The translations under genes were made by a program, and so were the position numbers. Positions 1-12,300 of a stretch of 64,000 bases of DNA are shown here, piece by piece; the first letter of the stretch is position 1; each line of letters starts with the position of its first letter. Source of the stretch: Bombus terrestris (taxonomy: Eukaryota > Arthropoda > Insecta > Hymenoptera > Apidae); contig NC_063271.1 of assembly GCF_910591885.1 (NCBI RefSeq), positions 5,821,001-5,885,000 on the forward strand, in the 5' to 3' direction. The notes beneath the pieces were generated by a model. It did not search any database. It saw only the letters and a program-made list of their open reading frames with translations, and had not been told where the DNA came from.

Positions 1-3000
1 GGAAAAATATGGAAGTACTCAAGAAGTAGACAAAAAGCCATAAAAATCAAGGAATAAAATGAAATAGAAAAGATGTGAAAGAAGTACAGAGAATGTTTGA
101 GATGATGCACAGCCTTGATGTATGAGATACTTTTGCTTCTACACGCCGACACTGTCAAGGAAATGTTACCCCATAAAATATATCTTGCACGTTGGCTTAT
201 GCCGCGCCCAGGCAGCCAAGACGAACATACTTCGTGGAAACGCACGTCCTTCGACTGAACGTGTTGAAGGTGTCACGGCGAAGGATAAAGTCGACGATAG
301 GGTTAAAATATAAATCATTTGGGACTCGTCCGATACCTCGATGTATTTCCTAGCTTGTATGCTTTCAGATCGATAAAATTATAGCTGAATCATCGATAGA
401 ATTTCGTTAAGAAAATTATTTATAGAAGCTTTGACAACAAGATTCTGATGAAACGGTATGCTACGGAACTAAGCGAAGACCAATTAAAGACTTGGAATAA
501 TTAAAATTTCCAAGTAGTAACGACATAGAAAAATAAAATTCGGTTAAGATATAGATGAAATAATAAAAATGTTCTTCCAACATACTACCGAAAAGTGAGA
601 AAAGAAAAATTAGAAAAGAGAAGAAAACCATATGTGTCTTTAATTGTTTCCTCTTCCGTCACGTAAGGCGTTTTCATTTGACGTAAATGCAAGCCGACAG
701 TCGCGACAGTACAACGAGCTAAGGGAATAAGGATGGGATAGGTTCGGAGTATAAATCACGTGGAAAGCTATTCGGAGCTACATACATCGTAGGCGGCTAT
801 GGGGTTGCCGTTATTGTGGCGATTTTCACACCGGCAGCGAGCGTTTTACGAGTGAACGGGCCGAAGCAAATTGCCGACTTTTTACAAAATACGGACGAGA
901 TCGGAGATAGACTGGCGAGAAACGAGTCTGCAACATTCTGCGAGCTGGTAAAAAGCGGAAGAATATAAACGGTAGGAAAGAGAGGATAAAATTTATGTAA
1001 TCCGTGGCTTCTCGAGGCAGTACGGTGGGGTACAGCAAGATAGACAGAAGATATCTACATCCGTGAAATACGAATAGGTTAATAATTCTAGAGACATCGT
1101 GAGTATGTCGCGGAAATTTGGACGGTGACCAAGAAAGTTTCACGAAAGATATCGTGTTATATTCTAACATATATCGAGACTCACGAGAAGAGGAATCGTT
1201 TATTACATATAAATTTGGATCTTGTCCAAGATTAGTTAACATGTGGTTTAATAAGGGCCGGTTTATCGAGATCGATCTTATAGAAAGTTGTAACGATTAA
1301 TCTCGCCGGGAATGAAGCGAATGTGAGAGAGTTTACTATACGCGGAGAAGCCGCGCTCCAACACGGATGGAAAATGAACACGAGTCGGGTTAATACGTTA
1401 TTTCAGAATTATATTCATCGCGTGGCAACACGCGTGTTGCCGGAAATAGTTTCGAAAAGAACAATCGCGTTCTGATATTAAAAGCGATAAAATAATTGAA
1501 AGAGAAATATAGAATGGTACGAGCGACGTAATAAAACACGTGGAATTAAACGACAGCCATGAATTTCACGTTCCTCCGCGTAATAAGAAGCGTCACCGGA
1601 TGTCGGCGAGAATCTCGAAGAGTGCAGGTAAATTCCGTGGAATTTCAGAAAAATTTACCGTCTGGATGTTTACGGACACGGAATCTTCTCGAGCTCTTTT
1701 CGAGCCATACCTTAGGGATAGTCTCTACTTCGTTTCGTTCTCCCTTGTGTCACCGAGAGGTTGCTATTGGTACTAATTACTGGAACAATAAGTCTCTGCC
1801 TAATACTTCCCTCTTGCACCCTTTCATCTGTCACCTTCCCAAGATGACATTTTCTCACCACCATCGCGTCGCCTGTCGACAGTGTAAACTATCCTCCAGC
1901 AACTACTCTACTACACCTTCCCCTTGAAACTTTCTCATACGAACGACCTTCATTCCGGCTTAGATGGAATTAAACGGCGAGGGGGAATTATCACTTGCAG
2001 CTCAATATTTCGCATCTTCCATTTACTCGACTTGTATGTACGAGAAAAGCCGTAGAACGGGCTTGATCTTCTTCCATTACGATTAAATGGTTCTGTCGAA
2101 TGTTGATCCTTGCTATAATGAAGGAATTTTCACGTAATATTTCACGTTATACGACGATCGTAGGATTTTACGAAGGAAACTCCTCCAGATACTGTTATAT
2201 GTGAAAATGGTTGAAAATATGCATTTATTTAGTGAATGACATATCACGCATTCTGTACCTAGGTTCCACGTAATTATCTACAATTTTCGCGCATTTTCTA
2301 ATCAGCTTCATTTTCAATAGAAGAGGAACTCCCGGTACCGTTTTCCTTTTACGTTATCAGCAACGAGCGGATCTTGCCTTGCAGTGGAAACTTTTCAAAA
2401 TTCCAGTAGATATCGGAAGTAGCAAATAACGTTCGCTCTTCGCAAATTCTTGAAATTATATGTTTTTTCCCTCAAGCTTATAATTTACAAATTATTTCAA
2501 TGCCAATACGTTCTCATAATTTCTATTTGGAATTTCTATCAAGTAAGCGTACTAGTGGCTATTGAGCTTTACGAAGATGTTCGTAGCCTTTAGTAATGAT
2601 CGACATCCGAATGTCATAGCCAACGGTAGTCCACCACACTGAAACAAGTTCTCCTCGTAATAAGAATAAATCGATCTTCTCGGAACTCTCTCGGTTCATC
2701 TTCTTCCCTTGCTGTTCATTAGTCTCCGTCAGAAGCTGCTGCAAATGCAGCTGCGGCGGTCATGTGTCGATATTATTAATAGTAACGCCGACACGGTATT
2801 ATTCCTCGAGGTAGGAGTACGAAATTATGCATCAGTCATGCATTAAATATTATATCTCGCTATTTCGAAATAATTAAATTTGTCATGCACGATACTCACT
2901 GGTCGTTGTTCCCTTTTGCGAACGTGTTGCACTACTTTACCGGTGTGTTTCGTTTTAGACTTCAGTAACGTATAGTTGGAGCAGAACGCTAATGGCAAAT

Positions 3001-5332
3001 TACTTTCCGTGATAACTTTTCCACGGTGATCGTTAAAGAACAAATTGAGGAGGGTTAGTGCGATCCAGATCAACGATTACTGACGTGGAAACGTTCAAGG
3101 ACGATATTTATGGCCTTAGAAATCGCAGCAACCGACAAACGATCGTTACTGTCTCTCGAAGTATATTTACTGCCTGCGCACTATACCAGAGTTGCGAACT
3201 AGGTTTTGTTCCAGCTGGGTCAATGAAATTCTATGTCAGCGTACATGTATAGAGACAAAAAGAGACTTCAATTTTTTTAAAGCAACATAAGTCACCGTCG
3301 TGAAAATGATATTGCAAGGATACAGCTGATTTTCAAACGTTAAATATTTATAGCGTACCTCCTATCGCCAACCTATTGAATTTCATAATCTGTGTTGAAA
3401 TTATTTTGACAAGTGATAACGTTGAAGTAATTTGATGGTAAAATAATATAAAAATAGCGTTAGTAACAAATAAATGTATAGCACATAAATATCTGTAAAT
3501 AAACACGTAGAAAATATTTATTTACGAAAATGTTGTATAACATGATTACAAATATTAATTGAAAATAATATCCGACATGGCAGTGAATTTGTACATTTTA
3601 ATCAAGTATTATTTTCTAAATAAATGGATTATTAATCCTCCTCTCAAAGCCATTTTGTCGAATATGTATTTTTTTCTTTTATTTTTTATTTGTTTTTCAA
3701 TGTAGTTACAACGCATGCTATTGGAAGAAATGGATCTGGGTTAAGTTTTATCGAGTAGTACGTTCGTTAATAATTGTTACTCGTGCGAAACATGTTCAAT
3801 TGAAACGTATAAAATAAACGCCCCTCTCAATCAAAACCGTGGAGCAAGCTGCATAAAAGAACGAGATTGCAAAGTACAAGGGTTAAAAGTATAACGTAAA
3901 AACAATGTTGCCAGTACATAGAAGGAATCGCCGACTCGTTCTTGAAAATACATTTATAATCTATGGCATGGAACGTGCTGTTGCAAAATTACAGCAGCCA
4001 GAAAGCATTCGTGCAGAAAACACGGAAATCGTCTTGCGTTGGAAACTGTTCCGTTCTCTATATGATATTTACTGTTCCGAATTGCCTAAGAATGCCTCTG
4101 AATAGCTCTCGTGAAAGCATTTCCAGTTATCGCATACTTGCAAATCGAACGTTTGTAGCGTTCTCCTTGTGCTTGATTATTTTCTGCTAGATTATTGATT
4201 TTTCTACACGAATTCAAGAAGAGATGCAAGGACCCTTAGAATTAAAAAGAAAAAAATAGAAAGAATGTATTGTCTTACGAATAAAGATCAGATGATTTTG
4301 AAGAAAAATGTTTTTTGTAAAGGAAATTTTACACTGTTAAAGTATTTTAATAGGCACATAACGGGTTCCATTTAAACAGTATTTATTTTATTTGTTCTCG
4401 GACGAGAAAGTAATTGCACAGTTTTGCCCCCCGTTATGATTTTTTTGTTTGTTTTGTTGTTAAAATATTTCATCAATTTTAACTGTCAACGAATTAATAG
4501 CTGACGTTGCAGAAACTTGAATTTGTTATTTGAAGCGTCAATCATTTATTTTCTTCCGCCAGATGTAAGCTGTCATAGTTTATGAAATTAATTGCTTTAT
4601 AGAAATTTCTACTGACACATTTGCTCCGATTGGAAAGGACCGAAACTTTTTCGTAATTCTCTAGCTATTAGGTTTAAAATATCTTTTTTCTCCACTGAAT
4701 TTTTATTCTATCCGTACCTTATGTATATTTGATTTTTATCGAAGAATAAATTGATTTTCCCGTATTTTTGTGGAAATAAAACTCCACTGCTATTGCACTA
4801 TGGATGCTTATAAATGGATGAGGTATTAAAAACCAACGAATTCGATGGGAAATCAAATTTGTCGCAGATTTAATCCGATACTGCGTGTAATTAACGATCA
4901 CCATATCAGAGGCCAACACCGATTTGTATACTAAAATTAAATCACTCTTAAATACCATTATCACTTTGCCTTTAAATATATTACTTTTAGCGTTTGATTT
5001 AAGGGTAGAATTAAATTAAACAACATACGATAAATTTCAGCTTGACGATGACCTGTAAATGGAGGATTAAAAATACTAAATTTCAATCAAATAACGTAAT
5101 TAGATTATATGGATTACTTTTTGTTCAACGCCGACTGTTCGATAAACTATGAAAACGCGCTTAGAATGTTACATTGTTCACTAGTGTATTACATTTGTAT
5201 ACATGTAAAAATGTTTACCACGTCAATCGTAAATATATCTGTATGCTATGGTAAACGCGTTCCAAAATAATTTTTTACTCTGAATTACAATCATAAATCC
5301 GTAGAAAGCTGTAGCGGTCTGTGAAAGCAAAC
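1..5332. other. Non-coding stretch
   Basis: AT-rich DNA with ORFs no longer than 138 codons, none with recognisable domains. The only structured item is a perfect 18-bp palindrome at 1424-1441. A TATAAA at 751-756 precedes nothing I can identify as a gene. Confidence 0.5.
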
Positions 5333-5370
5333 AAAGAGAGAGAGAGAGAGAGAGAGAGAAAGAGGGAGAG
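5333..5370 (+). repeat. (GA)n microsatellite
   Basis: An almost pure GA dinucleotide run with one AAAG interruption, followed by GGGAGAGG. Confidence 0.9.
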
Positions 5371-6896
5371 GCAACAAATTGGTGAACGTATTTTGGTTGT
5401 TTACTTTTTAATGAAACGCTTTTTTCAAATTCTGAATGTAAAGAGTCCGCAATAACCGGAGCATAACAAGTTCGTGATAAACATTCTGTAATTTTCCAAT
5501 ACGGTTATTTCAGTAGCAGGATTTTGATATTTTAATGCGGGAACGATACTTCAAGTTTAACACGCATTTCGAATACAAATGACGTCCTATCGATGTATCG
5601 GAATGATTTAAAGAAAATATCAATGGCTTGTTGAACGTTATTTGTCCTCTAAATCAAGCAGTGTTTGTACTCTAAAGTAAAATAGAAAAAATATTTTTTG
5701 ATTTTCGTCTGTCGACAAATTGTTTTGTGTGAGAAGCAATCGACCCGGTTTGTATTTGTGTTTGCAATGTACTCGGGACAGGTGGTCAAACAACTCCGAA
5801 TTTTCTATCGTTCGTTGAATATCGCTGGGTTCAAGCGGACAAAATTCATTTTCGCGACAAGTTCCTTTTTTTCTATACATTCTGTAATTAGGTGGGTTTG
5901 TGTGTTTGCATCCGAATATTACGCCCGAGGGACTGAATTAACGCGGGCAAATGGGATTTATGATAATACGATGCTGTTAGTGTAACGAAACGTGGCGAAA
6001 CTAAACGGTACGAAGTCCACTGGATAATTTTTCCAGCCAAAGAACAATTAAACTCTTCCACACAATGTCTACTTTATAATTAAAATTTGCTCACTTGTCG
6101 CGCAAACTGAAACAAATTGGCGCGTTACACAGGCTAATTAACGCGTCCAGTTTCTATACCGTGTTGGATGTAAAAGGCGTATTAATTCCCTCACATTCCT
6201 GCCTAAAATGTTTCCACAAGTTATTCGACAAGATATTCCTCTGAAAAATTAATCTCTTGATATAATCCAAATCCAAATGATACGAGGAACATCGAAAAAA
6301 TAATTTTCTTATATTAACATTTGTTTCTAGCCGCTATCGATTTTAAGATTCGTAAACTCAAACAATTTCTCCCGTTTTTTTCCCTCAAACAAAATACGAC
6401 CTGTCGATACACACACACACATATATATAATATTTTTAAGAAGAAAAGATATCAATTTACCAACCACCGCGTACAAGCAAATCAATTAATTCTCGCCCTA
6501 GTTTTGTTTTTTCATCCGTGCGGTACTACACTGTCAGTACGTTTACTACAAGTACCATCTGCATAATATCCACTCGTAAATCCAGCAAAAGCTTGCCGCT
6601 GGGCCAGGCGTCCTCTCTGTATACATACGAGGCTGGCCGGATGATCCCTGGGATTTTATTTTCAGGATCTGCCGGGAATATGAGGAGAGAACCCTGCCGG
6701 GGTGCGAGTGAACGGGTGCGAGGTATAATATCGGCATTAATTATATTACCCTTCGTGTAATAGGCAAGCCGCTTTAGTGCCTAATTATTTCGTGATTGGG
6801 TCGTCCCTTTCTAGAAGCTAACGCCTACCCGGAATAAATTGCAAGCTGTAATATTTCCACGGTATTCGTTCTAATGTGCACGTCGACGCTTTTGAT

Positions 6897-7365
6897 ATAT
6901 AGCAGCTCGTGCAAGTGTTCGAATATCTCTGGAAGCTTGTTATGTATATATCCGACAAAAGCATTTTCAAATCTCACCGTGATTGTATCGGTAAATTTTT
7001 AAACAGATCTGAAAATGTACGTAGAAGTTACGAGATATTTATTGGGAACATATACTTCGCAAAGATCGTCAAAGTATTTGAACGAATAATTATTCGCTGT
7101 ATTAATTATTTAGTATATTATTTAGTGAGACCATTTTTGCCATTAATTACATGTTTGAGGTTCATATCGTATAATAATTTCTCACTAAGTTTGTAGTAAA
7201 TGTCTTGTAGATTTTGTACACGTCTTCGGATTAGCTTCGAATTTTACTATTATAATCATGATAGTCTTGTCTCGTTAGAGTGTTAACGAAATTTCAAATA
7301 ATGCGTGTAATAGATTCATAAAGAAATTCCGTGGTAGGTGCTCGAATACTTTCGAGAACCACTGT
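6897..7365. mobile_element. Degenerate Tc1-like MITE remnant
   Basis: The left end near 6901-6925 (AGCTCGTGCAAGTGTTCGAA) and the reverse complement of the right end near 7338-7365 (CAGTGGTTCTCGAAAGTATT) are imperfect inverted repeats of a Tc1/mariner style terminus. The interior at 6978-7050 resembles 63366-63448 and 36181-36250. It is non-coding and heavily mutated, so the boundaries are approximate. Confidence 0.5.
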
Positions 7366-8029
7366 GCGTATCTCTTTTTATTAAACATCATCTACACTAA
7401 CAGCGAAGAATTTGCGTCTAATGATCTTTTCGTTGTGATTTTTTCTTGACGACATTTTGTATGAAACAGAAAAATCGCAAGAGAATATACACGTGCCTGT
7501 TACTGTTTCTTATTATTTTACTTAATGTTGTGTTTTTGTTTAAGATATTTACGTTGCAGCGGTTAAACTGCGTAACTTTGATGAAAGATTTAAAAAGAAA
7601 AACGCGATATCACGTCGTTTGATACTTGTGTGTTTTCCGAAAACTGTAAACTTCATGTTACAGATTTCTTTCGTACACAGGAACGCACAGTTTGTAAGTT
7701 GAAACGCTATGCAAGCAGATTAATAAACTGTGTTTGTGTAGACGATTTGCAAGTTGTTTTTTCACAACAGCTGTGAGAAAATCTGTGATTGAAAAAACAG
7801 GAAAAATTTTTTCCCAACGGAAAAAACAGTTTGGCGCAGAGATCTAAACACTGCGAAAAATGTTGAGAAAAATCATCGTTCCTGTCAGGTCGTTTATGTT
7901 TTTCTATTTCATAGTTCGTGAATTCCGCTGTAACACGCTTTATACGGTAAAGCCATACGGTGAGTAATTCTTAACTAATTCCTCGTCGCCTGACTGTGAT
8001 TTTTTATGCACTGATGTGAAATACATAAT

Positions 8030-8110
8030 ACATAAAATGCGTAGAATAATTAAAAATATATAAAATATCCAACGTAGAGTATTATGATATTTATAATGTG
8101 TAAGTAAATT
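8030..8110. repeat. Weak dispersed AT-rich repeat family fragment
   Basis: The block AAAATATCCAACGTAGAGTA and its flanks resemble 25150-25200 (AAAATATCCAAAGTATAGTG). A similar weaker block is at 30845-30925. Confidence 0.35.
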
Positions 8111-8881
8111 TGTATCTGCATAGATATGTACGATCTATTTATCACAGAAAATGGAACGTTTCTTTGTCGCTGTTGTTTGACATTCTGCGCGTGATATACT
8201 TTAAACATTGGCCATGTTAATTTAGTCTCTGAAAGCTGTTGTCTTTGAGTCGCATGTTTCCAGAAGATTTTAATGGGAAGCTGCGAAACCTAAGGCAAGA
8301 TAATTTTCTAAGTAAAGCACACGCTGATCAATACCTAGAACTTAGTTAAAGTGTCGCCAAGCTAGAGATAATACAAATATACAGGGAATCTTGGTGGCTT
8401 TTGCTAAAGCCAACTTTTCTCTATTTAACTCGCTGTCTAACCACGTGGTAGCAACTACTTGTCCTCTTTCTCTTTGCCGAAAGTTTACTCGTCCTTCGCT
8501 CTCCAGGGAGAGATCGAAACACAGTCCCACAAGAAAATATGAAAAACTGACAAACTATAGTCGCACTTGTTGAGAACAAACATCGTCCAGCGAACCACTT
8601 TTATTGAACTTCAAACTCCAGTTATCAAAAGCGTAGGACGCTTTTAGCAAACCGCTCTTTTCATTGCTCTCGGATATCTATAATTATCTTTGAACAAGTA
8701 TTTGTCCCCCGTTCGATTAACTTTTTTTTTATCCGTGAATTAAAGCTTTTCGTGATTTCAAACTGATCATTAGAGAAAGCGAATGTTTATTCAAATTCAT
8801 AATTTTACCAATATAATTTAAATAATAATACATTGACAGAAGTTCGTTCATCGCAATAAATACTGTAGTTCGGATATTTCA

Positions 8882-9314
8882 TGTCGAAGTAATTACCTCA
8901 AAAAAAACTCTACGTCTTTGCTTTTTGTATATCCGTGACCTGGAGATCGCTGTTACGAAGAGAAACAAAAATATTCGAAATATGGAGAGGTCTATATTAT
9001 TGTGCCCTTAAATATAAATTATGTTTTGGGCTGTGAGGTCTAGAGATAAAAGAACTATAAGTAGATTTCTATTGCTGTTCTATTGTAGCTTTTAGCTAGA
9101 ACTACAAGGTTAAGTTTTTGGTCCTTTGCTATAAACATATGAACGTGCCCCCTATCATAGCTTTTTCTATTGTATTGTAACACTGTAAGAGTAAGGATCT
9201 GGATCAACATACACTATACCTGTATTTATACCTATATTTTATTTTTTATGATTATTTCAATATATTTTCTATTACAAATTCAGCCATTCGTTCCTCTATC
9301 AGTCAACCTCAACA
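8882..9314 (+). mobile_element. Solo LTR, 433 bp, with target-site duplication TTTCA
   Basis: It begins TGTCGAAGTAATTAC and ends AACCTCAACA. The 5 bases before (8877-8881) and after (9315-9319) are both TTTCA. The sequence aligns along its whole length with the copy at 57941-58382: shared blocks include TTATGTTTTGGG, CTATAAA followed by ATATGAACGTGC, and AGAGTAAGGATCTG. A TATA box lies at 9130-9135. No coding region is left, so this is a solo LTR. Differences from the other copy are scattered substitutions and small indels, suggesting it is not very recent. Confidence 0.88.
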
Positions 9315-12300
9315 TTTCATACGTTTATTTTTGTATATTATGCACATCTTGTACATTTCGCATCTAAATTTTGCATAAATGCGTAAAAATCCGCAGTATA
9401 CCGATCTTTATAGATATGGTTGTATTTCATTCTTATTTTCTTTGTAACCTGTTAGTTTTTATTATTACTTTATCTACATTTTGTATTTCGGTTCTACACA
9501 GCACAACAATACTATTTTTCTTTTACACTATAACACTTATTCCTCTGGTACTCGTTATAGCTAGCTTAACTTATCTTATCCTACTTTATGTTATCCTACT
9601 GTTATTTCCCCTGTAACTTGTTCGTTATTTTAGTTATTAATGTATGTACGAAAGGATAATTTATCGAGAGGTAGCCTCTAGTAATTTAATTAGCTATGTG
9701 TCGCTTCATATTCAACGTTACTTGCTCGTGAAGGAATCGTTCCCATGAAATATACGATTGAATTATTAAGTTCATTATCGTCGAACGAGTTTCGCTATCG
9801 AAAACATTTTCGCTCCTTTTTCACGACGCTTCGTAGGAAATGCAAGCTGGGCAGAAATTTTTGCAGACTTTTTTCCAACTGGAATATGGCATGATTTGTA
9901 TTACGCGAATACGTGGCTATGAAAATATTGCCCATTACCAGTTCCTCGTAAAGCAAGAAACGACAACCTAAAAGGATTTAAAAAAATATTTTACGTTGTA
10001 CACGCGTATGCAGTTAATAATCTATGTGGCACGTGATAATCAATTTTTCAACACATGTTTATGTTACTAATGGAATTGAGATGCTCGTTATAATAGACTT
10101 CCAAGAGAATATATTTTTTAAACGATTCAGGGAAAATTATTCATCAGAGACGAATATTAAAATTCATTTTTGTTTTTTTTTTTACAATAACTACACCGTA
10201 TTAATAGCAACTCTGTCGTACTAGATACCTTTTACCATGTTGATAACAGTTATCTTACATTATACCTATTCATGATTTAATATTTTTTGTCGATCACGAC
10301 TATTTTTTTCTAATCTTTTTTTGCCCTCCATTGAATCATCGAAACAAGACACAGTGCAAATTCAACAATCGATGCAAATTAATATTACCAATGCGGCATT
10401 GTACATGTAATGTTCGGGGATGTAAAGTAACTTATGGCCTTTACATCACGATATACGATACGAGATTGCAAAGCTAAGTCTGAAGAGTACGTCTGCTTTT
10501 ATACGATGCTGTGATATTCAAGGCGAATCTCCTTCCGGCTAAACAGGAGATTATACGTAAAGGCGTAAGCTGTATTCTACCCGCATGCGTCGTAAAAACG
10601 TAAGCTCGCTAAAGACTATCTCGTCTGAGTTCTTTTTGCAAAAGAGGTTTTCAAGCAGAAGATAACGACTGTAAGCGGTGCTGGTTATCAAACCGATCAT
10701 GCAACCGAGTTTCAAAGTAAAAGTGGCTTCTCTTAGCTTAGAGCGTTCGCTTCGAGCACCAAGACGAACGAGTTATACAATTGATGATCACGATACAGTA
10801 TATTTAAAATATCAGATTAAAAGTATTTCATCTAAAAAATTACGAGCTATTGAGATATAAATATTAAAAACTTTTACATTTAAAATATTAAAAAACTTCT
10901 ATATTTTATGCAACCCTAAAAAATCGCGATGCCTTTCGGTACGTCTCAATAACTTTTTATTCGTTCTTCCGTCATTGTTTCTGCTGCCCTCGATGATATT
11001 TCGACCGCGGATTGATCTATGAGCCCGTGGATCCCTGGTCAAAATCTAACAACAAACCCCTAACGCAAATTGAATCGTGAGAAACGTATCCGGGAAAAAG
11101 GAACGAATAAAACGTTCGTTATTACGAATAGCGTAAAACCGGTCCTCTCTAATTGTATTTCGTTGCATTGTACGCCGTATTTCGTTTTTCAATTTTTCTC
11201 CCCTTTCATCAATTCATACGATTGCACGCGATCCAATGAATACGTAGATCAAAGAGAGTTTTCGAACAGAGCGCAGAAGTGTCTGTCTTTACCATACGTA
11301 AATTCTTTTACAATACAAAAGGCTAGCCCTGATTTATTTGACGCCACGATAGCCTTTGATACTAACGACACCTATACTAGCCGCGGCTATTCCATGTAAA
11401 AATGGGGAATAGTCAGAACTTTTGTAAAATCGTGAAACGCATCATTCGCTGAACGCGAAATTCAGGCGCGATTGGGACGATAACCACGCGTATTTTCGAT
11501 GAATCGACAGAATTTAATTAAGAACGCTATCCAATTAGCGATGCGAAGCATGCGAGAGTCACGGATGGTTTCGATGTGCTGGCACACAGCAGCAAAATCT
11601 GAAGACAGTCACCTATCGATAAGAGGAGAACGGAAACGTATATACCAGATTCGTTTAATTATATTTCGTGGAAGCTACCCGAAGCACGATAAGATGTTAA
11701 TTTTTACGATAATTTTAAGATACTAATTTTATTTAATCACTTCTCAAAATTTAATTCAAGAAGGTTGTTAAGTTTCTAGATTTTAAACAAGATTTCGCAC
11801 GTATCGCTCGTGCTCGTAATTTAATTGTAGTTGAATAACTGTACATAGAACGAACATTCTCGATAACGTTTTGTTCAACACAATAGAACGTTATGCTACG
11901 AGTAGAGATTTCACGATCTGATACACATATATCTGTTTAAAATTCGCGGCTCCACGTACTCTAAATGGTATAATGTTATTAAGTTATTTAAATTCCGGTA
12001 GTAGCAGCAGCAGGGTTTCCGGTTTCCGCGATTAAAAATTTTATTTTCGATTTTATTTCAAATTCTATTTCGGATCGGACGCGACAGCACGATTTAGCAA
12101 TCGGTTAAATGACGCGCCCACTGATGTTTCGACAATACTGGTCACGTTCAATGAATAAATTATCCGAGGTTAGTGTGTTCGAACTAAATGCGACCACCAA
12201 TGGAAAGAACTGGGTCGAGAAAAAAAAGAAAAGAACCGTCGGAAGTAAAAAGAAAAAAGAAGAAAATAGAGTTACGACAAGAGCGACGCCGTTCGCTCAA

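Larger units (their letters stand above)
5371..8881. other. Non-coding stretch with repeat fragments
   Basis: Apart from the Tc1-like remnant (6897-7365), the repeat piece near 8030 and a short CA/TA run at 6409-6430, I see only unique AT-rich DNA. ORFs are short and compositionally biased. Confidence 0.5.
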
